A stretch of DNA of 64,000 nt from Brevibacterium zhoupengii (lineage in GTDB: Bacteria > Actinomycetota > Actinomycetes > Actinomycetales > Brevibacteriaceae). The stretch is taken from contig NZ_CP088298.1 in the NCBI RefSeq assembly GCF_021117425.1, positions 1,054,001-1,118,000 of the forward strand, in the 5' to 3' direction. A program made the translations under genes and the position numbers. The notes under the pieces were generated by a model, which worked only from the letters and a program-made list of their open reading frames with translations, had not been told where the DNA came from and did no database searches. Each line of letters opens with the position of its first letter. The first letter of the stretch is position 1. This document shows, piece by piece, positions 48,012-56,175 of this stretch.

Positions 48012-50571
48012 CAGTGATTTCCTTCCCTCCGGTGATCGCCAGCAGCTGCTCGTACGTCAGCGGCATCATCGAGTTCGGTGTGCCGGCCGCAGCCCAGAGA
48101 ACAGGATAGTCCTTCAGCGCCACGTCGACATACGTGGGGATCTCCTGCGGATGCCCGCATGGGGCGACCCCGCCGATGACCTGTCCCGTTGCGGTGCGCA
48201 CCAGATCCTTATCGGCCCGGTCGAGGGAGCCCGCGCCGATGAGTCCGGCCACGAAGTCCGTGTCCACGCGGTGGCGACCGGAGGTCATGATGAGAACCGG
48301 TTGGCCCTCGGAAGAGAAGATCAGGCTGTTGGCGATCGCTCCGACCTCCACGCCGACCTTCTCCGCCGCCGAGGCTGCTGTGGGGGTGGCATCGGTGAAG
48401 AGCCTGATCTGTGGTTCGATTCCGTTGGCCTCGAGGACCTGGGAGACCGCCGCATGGTTGCGGTGCTCCTTCGGCTCGGCGGCATCGACCTCGGCGGGGT
48501 CTTCGGCCGGTTCTTCGGCGGGCGCCGATTCTTCCACAGGTTCGGCCAGTCCGCGCCTGCGCAGCAGGGGTGCGACATCGGGGCGGGTGCCGAAGAAGCG
48601 TTCGATCGCGCTCATCGGGTCGATCGAGTAGCCGGGGGCCAGGATGGCCTCACGGAAGGCATCGCCGGCCTCCCGGTTGAGTCCGCCCTGGGCCTCGAAC
48701 CATTCGCTGACCCAGGCCGCGATGACCTCCGAGTAGAGGTAGGAGTAGTAGCCGGCGGCATACCCGGAGGCGAAGATGTGGCCGAAGTACGTGGTGCGGT
48801 AGCGGGGCGGAACCAGGTCGGTGAACCCGGCAGCGGTCAGAACCTCGGACTCGAAGGACAGGACGTCGGTGATGTGCTCACCGGCCTCCAGCGAATGCCA
48901 GGAGAGGTCGAGCATGGCCGCGGCCAGGTACTCGGTCGTGTCGAAGCCTTGGCCGAACTTCTCACTGTCGATGAGAGCGGTGACCAGGGCCTCGGGCATC
49001 GCCTCGCCCGTCTCCACGTGCTTGGCGTAGTGGGGGAGGACCTGCGGGTGGAAGCGCCACATCTCATTGAGTTGGGATGGGAACTCCACATAGTCGCGGG
49101 GCACAGCAGTGCCGGCCGTCGACGGGTACGTCGAGTTCGCGAACAGGCCGTGGAGGACGTGGCCGAACTCGTGGAAGAGGGTGTTGAGTTCGGTGGGGTT
49201 GAGCAGCGTCGGGCGACCTTCGCCGGGCTTGGCCAGGTTGAGCGAGAGTGTGACCACGGGCAGGTGCCCGGTCAGCCGTGAACTTGTCACCAGCTCACCC
49301 ATCCATGCGCCGCCGCGTTTCGTGTCCCGGGAGTAGGGGTCGAGGAGGATGAGTCCCAGGGTGCGTTCGTTGGCGTCGGTGACCTCGAAGGCCCGCACAT
49401 CCTCGTGCCAGGCAGAGACGGCCTCGCGGGGGGCGAAGGTGACTCCGTAGAGGCCCGAGGCCGCACGGAAGACGCCCTCGTTGAGGACGGTGTCGAACTC
49501 GAAGTACTTGGCGACCTCATCGGCATCGATGTCGAACTTCTCGGCCCGGTACTGCGCCAGACGATGCTTGACGTCCTCGGGCGCGACATCAGTGAGGCCG
49601 TATTGGTCCTTGACCTGGGCCAGCTCCTCGGCCAACTGTGCGTTGGCCGGCGCGATGAGCGAGGACACGATGTCTGCGGCCGCATCCGGGCCACCGGCGG
49701 TCTGATTGTCGATGGCGAACGACGAGTAGGACGGGTATCCCAGCAGCTTCGCCTGCAGCGCGCGCAATGCTGTGGTGTCCGCGACCTGAGTCCGGGTATC
49801 GCCCTCACCGCCGCGGGCACCGCGAGAGGTCGAATTGTCCAAGACCTGTTTGCGGGTCGCAGCCGATTCCAGGGACTCGAGGACGAGCTGCTGGGTGAAG
49901 TTGTTCAGCGGCAGCAGGTACCCGTCGGTGTCGCGCTCGGCGGCCCGAGTGGCGGCGGCCGCGACCTGGTCCTCGCTGAGTCCGGCCAGCTGCGCCTTAT
50001 CGTCGAGATGGACGGCAAGCTCTATGGTGTCCTTCTGCAGGGCACGGGAGAATGAGGTTCCTAGTGTCGTGAGCTCGGCCGCGATCGTACTCATGTGCTC
50101 GCGTTCTTCCTCGCCGAGGCGGGCTCCTGCACGCACGAACTCCTCGACCGTGAGCTCCTGCTGACGTTTGTCCTCGGGGTTGAGATCCGTGGACGGAACC
50201 TGCTCGATGCGGTGGAAGAGATCGACGTCGAGGAAGATGCGGGTCCGGGCCGCGGACAGGCGATCCCACACCTCGGCGACGGAATCGGTCAGCTCAGGAC
50301 GGAAATGATTCGACTCCACGGAGGACACGACCGCAGAGATCCGGGTCATGGGGATGGTCGCGGACTCGAAGCGGACGGTGGTCGACACGAACGTGGGGTC
50401 GTTCTCATCGGCGATGATGGCCTCGACCTCGGACCGGGCGAAGTCCGTGGCTGCTCGAACGGCGGCGATCAGCGATGCGGGAGTGACGGCGGAGAAATCG
50501 GGCAGCGAGAATTCGCCCTGTGGGTCGAGGAAGGCCTCCCAGACATCGATGCTGTTCGGTTCGGAGCTCAT
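47986..50571 (-). CDS. M3 family metallopeptidase fused to a YbaK-type aminoacyl-tRNA deacylase domain
   Basis: Residues 1-690 form an M3A oligopeptidase of the Dcp type: LFHEFGHVLHGLF (zinc His-Glu-His near 466) and EFPSQLNEMW about 28 residues on (third ligand), plus GHIFASGYAAGYYSYLYSEV. A Glu/Pro/Ala linker (SAPAEEPAEDPAEVDAAEP, about 690-710) leads to a YbaK domain: HAAVSQVLEANGIEPQIRLF, TPTAASAAEKVGVEVGAIANSLIF, SGRHRVDTDFVA, ATGQVIGGVAPCGHP. The usual catalytic-site Lys of YbaK (AKSL) is Asn here (ANSL). YbaK domains deacylate mischarged tRNAs, M3 enzymes degrade short peptides. The frame is continuous across 2,586 nt, so this appears to be a true fusion. Confidence 0.9.
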   Translation of the reverse strand: MSSEPNSIDVWEAFLDPQGEFSLPDFSAVTPASLIAAVRAATDFARSEVEAIIADENDPTFVSTTVRFESATIPMTRISAVVSSVESNHFRPELTDSVAEVWDRLSAARTRIFLDVDLFHRIEQVPSTDLNPEDKRQQELTVEEFVRAGARLGEEEREHMSTIAAELTTLGTSFSRALQKDTIELAVHLDDKAQLAGLSEDQVAAAATRAAERDTDGYLLPLNNFTQQLVLESLESAATRKQVLDNSTSRGARGGEGDTRTQVADTTALRALQAKLLGYPSYSSFAIDNQTAGGPDAAADIVSSLIAPANAQLAEELAQVKDQYGLTDVAPEDVKHRLAQYRAEKFDIDADEVAKYFEFDTVLNEGVFRAASGLYGVTFAPREAVSAWHEDVRAFEVTDANERTLGLILLDPYSRDTKRGGAWMGELVTSSRLTGHLPVVTLSLNLAKPGEGRPTLLNPTELNTLFHEFGHVLHGLFANSTYPSTAGTAVPRDYVEFPSQLNEMWRFHPQVLPHYAKHVETGEAMPEALVTALIDSEKFGQGFDTTEYLAAAMLDLSWHSLEAGEHITDVLSFESEVLTAAGFTDLVPPRYRTTYFGHIFASGYAAGYYSYLYSEVIAAWVSEWFEAQGGLNREAGDAFREAILAPGYSIDPMSAIERFFGTRPDVAPLLRRRGLAEPVEESAPAEEPAEDPAEVDAAEPKEHRNHAAVSQVLEANGIEPQIRLFTDATPTAASAAEKVGVEVGAIANSLIFSSEGQPVLIMTSGRHRVDTDFVAGLIGAGSLDRADKDLVRTATGQVIGGVAPCGHPQEIPTYVDVALKDYPVLWAAAGTPNSMMPLTYEQLLAITGGKEITVVEEGAEA

Positions 50572-50665
50572 CGTCGACGTACCACTTTCTACACGGTTGG
50601 AGGTTTGTGCCAGGTCTCGACCTCGATCCTAACGCGTGCGCGCTCTGAAGTGCATGGTCGCTGGT

Positions 50666-50671
50666 TACACT
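50666..50671 (+). promoter_or_regulatory. Likely -10 of a leaderless transcript for the AI-2E family gene
   Basis: TACACT is followed by 7 nt and the ATG at 50679. No ribosome-binding site lies in between. Confidence 0.45.
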
Positions 50672-50678
50672 GGGGATC

Positions 50679-51749
50679 ATGGGCAAAGGGCAGAAGAAGA
50701 CCCTCACTCTCAACAGCGCATTCCGGGTGGGCTTCACCGGAACACTGGGGGTGGGACTGGCAATCGGGCTGATCGCGGCCCTGCAGTCCGTGGCGACCGT
50801 CTTCATCTATATCGGTCTGGCTCTGTTCCTCGCGCTCGGTCTCGAACCGATCGTGCTGTGGCTGGTTGAGCGCAAGCTGCCCAGGTCTCTGGCCGTCGTC
50901 CTCGTGGTCCTGGCCTTCATCGGCATCGTCGCCGGAGCCGTGCTGCTCATCGCCCCTGCCGTCATCAGCCAGATCCAGCAGTTCATCGGCGATCTCCCGG
51001 AGATCGTCGCGAACCTCGCGGCCACGGGCTGGGTGGCAGACCTCGAACGGAGATTCACCGGAGCCGTCGACCTCGACAGAATCTTCAACAACATCGGCGA
51101 TTGGGTCGCCGACCCGAAGAATGTGGTCTCGCTCGGTGGTGGCGTGGTGTCCATCGGGGCAGGAATACTGAGTTTCCTCGCTGGTGTCATCATCGTCGTC
51201 ATCCTCACCATCTATTTCGCGGTGACGATGCCGACGATCAAGGCGGCCATGCTCTCGCTCGTCGCGGCGAGCTCGCGAGAGACCGTCGAATCGGTCACCG
51301 AGGAGGTCACCCGTTCCATCGGACGCTACGTTCTCGGCCAGGTGTCCTTGGGCATCGTCAACGGTGTGTGCTCGGCGGTCTTCCTCACCATCATCGGGGC
51401 CCCGCTGCCGGCGCTGCTGGCATTCATCGCCTTCCTCGCCTCACTCATTCCACTGGTGGGCCCGATCACCGGCTCCATCATCATCACCGGCTCATGCCTC
51501 ATGGTCTCGCCCGGTCTGGGAATCGCGGCGGCCATCTACTACCTCGTGTACATGCAGGTGGAGGCCTATCTCCTCAGCCCCCGCATCATGAAGGCCGCTG
51601 TGGATGTGCCCGGTGCGCTCGTCATCATCGCCGCCATCGCCGGCGGCACCCTGGGCGGAGTGCTCGGCGCCGTGGTCGCAGTGCCCGTGGCCGCTTCGGG
51701 AATGATCATCATCCGCAAGGTCGTCGTGCCTGCCCAGGACAGAAGATGA
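50679..51749 (+). CDS. AI-2E family transporter (PerM/YdiK/TqsA-like)
   Basis: The 356-residue membrane protein has about eight helices and the family pattern: N-terminal helices with FIYIGLALFLALGLEPIVLWLVERKLPRSLAVVLVVL, a periplasmic helical hairpin (residues 95-150), LTIYFAVTMPTIKAAML, FIAFLASLIPLVGPITGSII and IMKAAVDVPGALVIIAAIAGGTLGGVLGAVVAVPVAA. Members export small molecules or ions; substrate cannot be told. It is divergent from the M3-YbaK gene and converges on a small membrane protein gene. Confidence 0.87.
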   Translation: MGKGQKKTLTLNSAFRVGFTGTLGVGLAIGLIAALQSVATVFIYIGLALFLALGLEPIVLWLVERKLPRSLAVVLVVLAFIGIVAGAVLLIAPAVISQIQQFIGDLPEIVANLAATGWVADLERRFTGAVDLDRIFNNIGDWVADPKNVVSLGGGVVSIGAGILSFLAGVIIVVILTIYFAVTMPTIKAAMLSLVAASSRETVESVTEEVTRSIGRYVLGQVSLGIVNGVCSAVFLTIIGAPLPALLAFIAFLASLIPLVGPITGSIIITGSCLMVSPGLGIAAAIYYLVYMQVEAYLLSPRIMKAAVDVPGALVIIAAIAGGTLGGVLGAVVAVPVAASGMIIIRKVVVPAQDRR

Positions 51750-51752
51750 AGG

Positions 51753-51977
51753 CTAGTCCTCGTCGTCGTGCCCCTCGCCTCGGGTGACTCGGACGATGAG
51801 ACCGATGAGGAGCCGGGCGATGTAGTAGGTGCCGAAATAGGAGATGGCCGCCGTGGCCAGTGTGATGAGCAGGTTGCTCTCATCGCCGCTGGTGACGGCC
51901 AATGTGGCGAAGATCGTCACCGTGATGGCCGCGAGATAGGGAATCAGGCGCAGGACCGGGCTGTCGACTTCACTCAT
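51753..51977 (-). CDS. Small membrane protein, 74 residues
   Basis: MSEVDSPVLRLIPYLAAIT begins a short protein with two hydrophobic segments (about 10-30 and 37-62) and an acidic C-terminus EGHDDED. It matches no family I recognise. ATG 51977 is chosen because the same frame further upstream (to 52436) is antisense to the acetyltransferase gene. It faces that gene across an 81-nt divergent gap. Confidence 0.6.
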   Translation of the reverse strand: MSEVDSPVLRLIPYLAAITVTIFATLAVTSGDESNLLITLATAAISYFGTYYIARLLIGLIVRVTRGEGHDDED

Positions 51978-52045
51978 GTTCGTCAGCGTACCAAGACCGT
52001 CGACCGGCGCCGAGGTGGCGGTGGCGGTACCGGACGGACGCTCGT

Positions 52046-52051
52046 TAACAT
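52046..52051 (+). promoter_or_regulatory. Likely -10 of a leaderless transcript for an acetyltransferase gene
   Basis: TAACAT is followed by 7 nt and the ATG at 52059; this geometry favours 52059 over the in-frame ATG at 52050, which overlaps the hexamer. Confidence 0.4.
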
Positions 52052-52058
52052 GGGTGAG

Positions 52059-52529
52059 ATGACGCAGACACGATGGAGTGCAGTCCGAGATGACCAGGTT
52101 CCCGATGATGTGGATCGTCTGCTGCTGACGGTGCCCGAGTGGTTCGGCAGACCGGAATCCAATGCTGAGTACGTCGATGATGCCCGAACCATGGAGACGT
52201 GGACGGTGCGAGACGATGCTGGAGAGGTCGTCGGCGTCACCTTGGTGTCGTGGCATTTCGATCACTCTGCCGAAATCCACTTCACGGTCGTCGAAAGATC
52301 CGTGCATGGAACGGGAGTTGGCACTGCGATGATGCGTGCGATCGCAAGTGATGCGAGGGCACGGGGAGCGGCACTGTTGCAGGTCAAGACCCTGGGGGCC
52401 TCGAGCCCCGATCCGAACTACGATAGGACCCGACACTTCTACCAGAAGATGGGATTTCTCCCGCTCGAGGAGACCGACCTCTGGGATGAGCAGACTCCCT
52501 GCCTGATCATGGTTATGCCATTGGGTTGA
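52059..52529 (+). CDS. GNAT family N-acetyltransferase
   Basis: A 156-residue GNAT-fold protein. The acetyl-CoA loop is VVERSVHGTGVGTAMMRAI (R-x-x-G-x-G/A type), followed by GAALLQVKTLG and the beta-bulge end RTRHFYQKMGFLPLEE. The N-terminal half (WFGRPESNAEYVDDART, TWTVRDDAGEVVGVTLV) is typical of acetyltransferases acting on small molecules or antibiotics, but the acceptor is unknown. Starts at 52050 and 51768 are also in frame; the latter is antisense. Confidence 0.85.
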   Translation: MTQTRWSAVRDDQVPDDVDRLLLTVPEWFGRPESNAEYVDDARTMETWTVRDDAGEVVGVTLVSWHFDHSAEIHFTVVERSVHGTGVGTAMMRAIASDARARGAALLQVKTLGASSPDPNYDRTRHFYQKMGFLPLEETDLWDEQTPCLIMVMPLG

Positions 52530-52649
52530 GGCCGCGGCGTACCAGCTGAGAGGAAACGACAGTACGACTTGGGTTCATCTGCTGAGATGTGACTGTAGTA
52601 TGAGAAACGGCATGATATGTGGCACACATCACAGATGGGATGAATCGTC

Positions 52650-53408
52650 ATGGCTGTTCAGCAGAAACCCACACTTGTCTCAAAGGTCTTCGCCGAATTC
52701 CTCGGCACCTTCGTACTCGTCTTCGGCGGCTGCGGCGCGGCTGTCTTCGCCGCGAAGGTCGTCGGTGATGACGGCATCAACATGGGCATCGGATTCCTCG
52801 GAGTCGCATTGGCCTTCGGCCTCACTGTCGTCGTCATGGCCTATGCGGTCGGACATGTCTCCGGTGGGCACTTCAATCCCGCAGTGACTCTGGGCTGTGT
52901 GCTCGCGGGAAGGACTCCGGTCAAGGACGCCGTGCCCTACTGGATCACTCAGCTGGTGGCCGGCATCGTCGCCGGTGGAGTCGTGCTCCTCATCGCCTCG
53001 GGCAATCCGGACTATTCGCTGGCGAAGGATGGGCTGGCGACGAACGGCTACGGAGAATTCTCCCCGAACGGGTTCTCCTTGATCAGTGTGCTCATCGCCG
53101 AGTTCGTCCTCACCGCCATCTTCCTCTACGTCATCCTCGGAGCGACCGATGACAGGTCCCCGGTCGGAATGGCCCCTCTGGCAATCGGCCTGTCTCTCAC
53201 GCTCATCCACCTCGTCGCCATCCCGGTGTCGAACACCTCGGTCAACCCGGCCCGCTCGTTCGGGGTTGCGGTGTTCGCCGGCGGAGATGCGCTCGGCCAG
53301 GTGTGGGTGTTCTTCCTCGCACCCCTTGCTGGTGCTGCCGTCGCGGGACTCACCTATAATATTCTGTTCCCGAAGGCCGCTGAAGTTCCCATCACCGAGG
53401 GTGGATGA
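52650..53408 (+). CDS. aqpZ: Aquaporin (MIP family, AqpZ type)
   Basis: The 252-residue channel has six membrane helices and both NPA boxes: GGHFNPAVTLG near 70 and TSVNPARSFG near 192. The narrow-filter residues fit water-selective AqpZ rather than glycerol facilitators: His before the second loop (LTLIHLVAIP), and Arg after the second NPA. The loop between helices 3 and 4 is long (SGNPDYSLAKDGLATNGYGEFSPNG). The stop overlaps the next gene by ATGA. Confidence 0.92.
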   Translation: MAVQQKPTLVSKVFAEFLGTFVLVFGGCGAAVFAAKVVGDDGINMGIGFLGVALAFGLTVVVMAYAVGHVSGGHFNPAVTLGCVLAGRTPVKDAVPYWITQLVAGIVAGGVVLLIASGNPDYSLAKDGLATNGYGEFSPNGFSLISVLIAEFVLTAIFLYVILGATDDRSPVGMAPLAIGLSLTLIHLVAIPVSNTSVNPARSFGVAVFAGGDALGQVWVFFLAPLAGAAVAGLTYNILFPKAAEVPITEGG

Positions 53409-53968
53409 GTCTGCCGCCCTGGCCTGCGGAGTCTCCGGCGCACGGGCAGGTTATGCTGCGGACGGTGGAAACGCGAGACGCTTCGATGGCGCAGTCGCTG
53501 TCGACCGATCCCTATGTGCCGCAGACGGGCTCACTGCCGGGAAACGCCACCGTGCAGGAGGCCATGGCCTGGGTGGGGCGGCAGCAGAAGCGGCATGCTG
53601 AAGGGGCAGGCTTTTCGTTCACCATTGCGCGCCGGTCTGATGATGTCGCAATCGGCCATTGTGGTCTCTGGCTGAAGGATCTCGACGAGGGGCGGGCGAG
53701 TGCCGGCTATGCGATAGCGCCCTTTGCGAGGAGGCGCGGCTACGCAGCCGAGGCGCTCGCGGCCCTGACCGAGTTCGCATGGACGGTTCCGGGTCTGCAC
53801 CTCGTCGAACTCTTCATCGAACCCTGGAATGACCCATCGATTCGCACCGCCGAACGCGCCGGGTATGTTCGCAAGCAGGGCCTCCAGGGCCGGCATCGCA
53901 AGGTCGGTGGTGAGCGTCGCGACATGGTCCTGTTTGCTTCGGTGCGGCCGGGGCACTCCACGAGGTGA
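53405..53968 (+). CDS. GNAT family N-acetyltransferase (RimJ-like)
   Basis: A 187-residue protein of the RimJ/RimL-like acetyltransferase group. It has RTVETRDASMAQSLSTD, FTIARRSDDVAIGHCGLW, AGYAIAPFARRRGYAAEALAAL (acetyl-CoA loop) and LFIEPWNDPSIRTAERAGYVRKQGL. It is translationally coupled to the aquaporin gene by an ATGA overlap. Acceptor unknown. Confidence 0.88.
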   Translation: MSLPPWPAESPAHGQVMLRTVETRDASMAQSLSTDPYVPQTGSLPGNATVQEAMAWVGRQQKRHAEGAGFSFTIARRSDDVAIGHCGLWLKDLDEGRASAGYAIAPFARRRGYAAEALAALTEFAWTVPGLHLVELFIEPWNDPSIRTAERAGYVRKQGLQGRHRKVGGERRDMVLFASVRPGHSTR

Positions 53969-53974
53969 CGAACG

Positions 53975-54586
53975 ATGACCGACGTGCTCGAGATGAACTA
54001 CCCCTTCACTGGCCGATGGCTGGTCCAGAACAGTCCGGCCGATCGGGTGCCGAGCCACGGCACGACACTCTTCGCGACCTCATACGCAATCGACTTCGTG
54101 CCGGTCGATGGCTCTGGACGATCGGCGCCCTTGACCGTCGGTTCTTTGCTGCGCCCGGAGCCGCCGGAGAATTTCGTCGGCTTCGGCCGTCCGGTGCTCT
54201 CTCCGGTCGCTGGAACTGTCGTGGCTTCTCATGACACTGAGCGTGATCATCGCTCGTACCGCGGGATGTCGTCGATCGGGTACGCGCTGACTCAGAAACG
54301 TCGTGCCGAGGCAGGTTGGCCTGCGCTCGCCGGCAACCACGTCATGATCAGATGCGATGGTGGCGTGGTCGTGTTGTGCCACCTTCAGCGCCGCAGCATT
54401 CGAGTGCTCATCGGGGAGCATGTCGAGATCGGCAAAGAAATCGGGCTGTGCGGAAATTCGGGGAACAGCACCGAACCGCATGTGCATGTCCAAGCGATCG
54501 ACAGTGTCGACATTGAGTACGCTGCTGCTGTACCCATAACGTTCAACGGCGCGATGCCTTCCAACGGGGGAATCGTTACGGTATGA
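53975..54586 (+). CDS. M23/LytM family peptidase-like protein
   Basis: The 203-residue protein matches the M23 fold: PSHGTTLFATSYAIDF (His and Asp zinc ligands, residues 28-43), PVLSPVAGTVVASHD, GNHVMIRCDGGVVVLCHLQRRSI, VEIGKEIGLCGNSGNSTEPHVHVQ (His-x-His). There is no signal peptide, so if active it works in the cytoplasm or the substrate is not peptidoglycan. It begins 6 nt after the acetyltransferase and overlaps the next gene by ATGA. Confidence 0.8.
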   Translation: MTDVLEMNYPFTGRWLVQNSPADRVPSHGTTLFATSYAIDFVPVDGSGRSAPLTVGSLLRPEPPENFVGFGRPVLSPVAGTVVASHDTERDHRSYRGMSSIGYALTQKRRAEAGWPALAGNHVMIRCDGGVVVLCHLQRRSIRVLIGEHVEIGKEIGLCGNSGNSTEPHVHVQAIDSVDIEYAAAVPITFNGAMPSNGGIVTV

Positions 54587-55041
54587 GTGCTGACCGATCG
54601 GACCCGGTTTGGGGCTTCGCCAGATCGCTGGTGGTCAAAGCGGCAGTCTCCGAGGTGTGGGGGCACGTGGCTGACCCGGCGCGACTCAGCAGATGGTGGT
54701 GTCCGCCTCCGACGGTGCAGATCGATTTCGAACCGAGAGTCGGCAGCCCTTACGAGGAGCGCTACAACGACGACTCCTATGATTATGTGCTCACCGGTGA
54801 GATCACTGCCGTCAACGAGCCGCGCAACCTCGTGATTCGTCGTCGGACGAACGGACGCTTCGGCCCAATCGACCGAGTTGCGATCGCTCTGGAACTTCGT
54901 GGCAGGGACACGAAGGTGACTATCACACACACCTTCGAGGACATTCCCATCGACCGCCGAGGCGAGGCACGCGACTTCTTCTCTGACGGGTGGGACTTCA
55001 GCCTGGAACTCCTCCGGCGAAACGTTCTCAAGACCGACTAG
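54583..55041 (+). CDS. SRPBCC (START/Bet v1-like, AHSA1-type) protein
   Basis: A 152-residue helix-grip protein: SLVVKAAVSEVWGHVADPARLSRWWCPP at the start, VGSPYEERY, GEITAVNEPRNLVIRR, TKVTITHTFEDIP and the C-terminal helix GWDFSLELLRRNVL. Members bind hydrophobic ligands or act as chaperone cofactors. Its last 34 coding bases before the end are duplicated 1 kb downstream, beyond the kinase-like gene, whose stop overlaps this gene by 14 nt. Confidence 0.82.
   Translation: MSADRSDPVWGFARSLVVKAAVSEVWGHVADPARLSRWWCPPPTVQIDFEPRVGSPYEERYNDDSYDYVLTGEITAVNEPRNLVIRRRTNGRFGPIDRVAIALELRGRDTKVTITHTFEDIPIDRRGEARDFFSDGWDFSLELLRRNVLKTD
54988..55021 (+). repeat. 34-bp direct repeat, copy 1 (3' end of SRPBCC gene)
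   Basis: The sequence starting GGGTGGGACTTCAGCCTGG recurs at 55996-56029 with two mismatches. This copy codes for GWDFSLELLRR of the SRPBCC protein. Confidence 0.85.
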
Positions 55042-55981
55042 AGCCAGCGTCGTACCTGGCGCCGAACGCATCCTTCATGAGGACAGTGAACATCTCTGTC
55101 ATGCGGACAACGACACTCGCATCTGCGGTGATCAGGTCGATCCCCGTGCCACCGAGGCCCGCGCAAACCGGCTCCAACTCTGGAGTTGCCGGATCGGTCG
55201 CAGCTGCACGCAGCAGCGCCAATCGTTTCGGGCCGGATGTGAACCCGAGTTCGTACAGAACCCAGTGGAACAGGTGCATAAGAGCGATATCCCGGTCAAA
55301 GCCCGAATGAGTGGTCAGCGCTGACTCTTCCTCCGTTGTGAGGTCGAAGTGGTGAAACCCTTGCTTCTCCATCCAAGCTGCTGCAGCGATGATCTGGTCC
55401 ACTGCGTCAGCGAAGACGCTCTCTCCGCGGCCCACGGCTAGGCTGAGGTGCAGTGTAGAACCAAGGGTTTCGGGAACATACTCGAGAAAGAGCACCATGC
55501 TTGATCGGGCCGACTTCATCTCAGTGAGTCTTCGTTCTACCAGGGGCCACGAGGTTCCCCATTGCTGCGGCGGTCCGTCACCGTCAAATTCGCTGAGGTC
55601 GACGTCGGGCTCCAGATCAACGATTCGGCACCCAAGAAGGAGTGGGAAGAAGTCCACTTCGCCGGAATCAACCCACTCGGAGGTCAACTGGTGGGCCGCC
55701 ACTTCTCGGCCGACTCCGCAGGAGGGACTGCCGATCCCGTAGTGACAGGCGAAGGGGAGGCCGGCACTGTTGTCAGTCGCGAAGGGATCTGTCTCCTCAC
55801 TGCGAGTGATCGGCAGCTGCTTCACAAAAACCGGGGTTCCGGCAATATGAACCGTCTTGGTGGTTCCTCCGATGCCGACCGCAACCGTCTCGGCGGCGTC
55901 GAGGAGCGCGCGGACCTGAGAATCGTCGAATCGAGCGATCTCGACTGACATTCGTCGGGCACTGTCCACGCGCGCGGTCAT
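55028..55981 (-). CDS. Kinase-fold protein lacking the catalytic segment
   Basis: The 317-residue protein resembles an actinobacterial protein-kinase-like family: VHIAGTPVFVKQLPIT (beta-3 Lys), LPFACHYGIGSPSCGVGREVAAHQLTSEWV, FFPLLLGCRIV, SSMVLFLEYVPETLGSTL (hinge). Where relatives as I recall them have HFDxHxxN and a DFG-like loop, this one reads FHHFDLTTEEESALTTHSGFDRD, apparently skipping some 20-30 residues. It is probably a pseudokinase or a degraded gene with an intact frame. GTG-ATG-ATG tandem starts (55987-55979) make the start uncertain; TAGAGT upstream fits a leaderless ATG at 55981. ATG 55951 is an alternative. It is bracketed by a 34-bp direct repeat. Confidence 0.65.
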   Translation of the reverse strand: MTARVDSARRMSVEIARFDDSQVRALLDAAETVAVGIGGTTKTVHIAGTPVFVKQLPITRSEETDPFATDNSAGLPFACHYGIGSPSCGVGREVAAHQLTSEWVDSGEVDFFPLLLGCRIVDLEPDVDLSEFDGDGPPQQWGTSWPLVERRLTEMKSARSSMVLFLEYVPETLGSTLHLSLAVGRGESVFADAVDQIIAAAAWMEKQGFHHFDLTTEEESALTTHSGFDRDIALMHLFHWVLYELGFTSGPKRLALLRAAATDPATPELEPVCAGLGGTGIDLITADASVVVRMTEMFTVLMKDAFGARYDAGSSRS

Positions 55982-55995
55982 CATCACACTCTAAG

Positions 55996-56029
55996 GGGTG
56001 GGACTTCAGCCTGGAACTGCTGCGGCGAA
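55996..56029 (+). repeat. 34-bp direct repeat, copy 2
   Basis: It matches 54988-55021 at 32 of 34 positions and lies just outside the start of the kinase-like gene. Here it is not part of an open gene, so it looks like a relic of the SRPBCC 3' end. Confidence 0.85.
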
Positions 56030-56175
56030 CCCAACACACCTATTGTCCCCTCGCACTCTGAGACCTATGGTGAGAGGACACGGACACATCCGCTTCGCGC
56101 AGTCGACCACGAAAATGCGCGGCACGTGAAACAGTGCGTGCGAGGCGAGCGGATGGACTCACACGAAGGAGTGTC

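Noticed and set aside
47965-49281. A 438-codon plus-strand frame opposite the M3-YbaK gene
   Set aside because: Antisense shadow with Gly/Arg/Val-rich composition; both M3 and YbaK domains on the other strand are clear.
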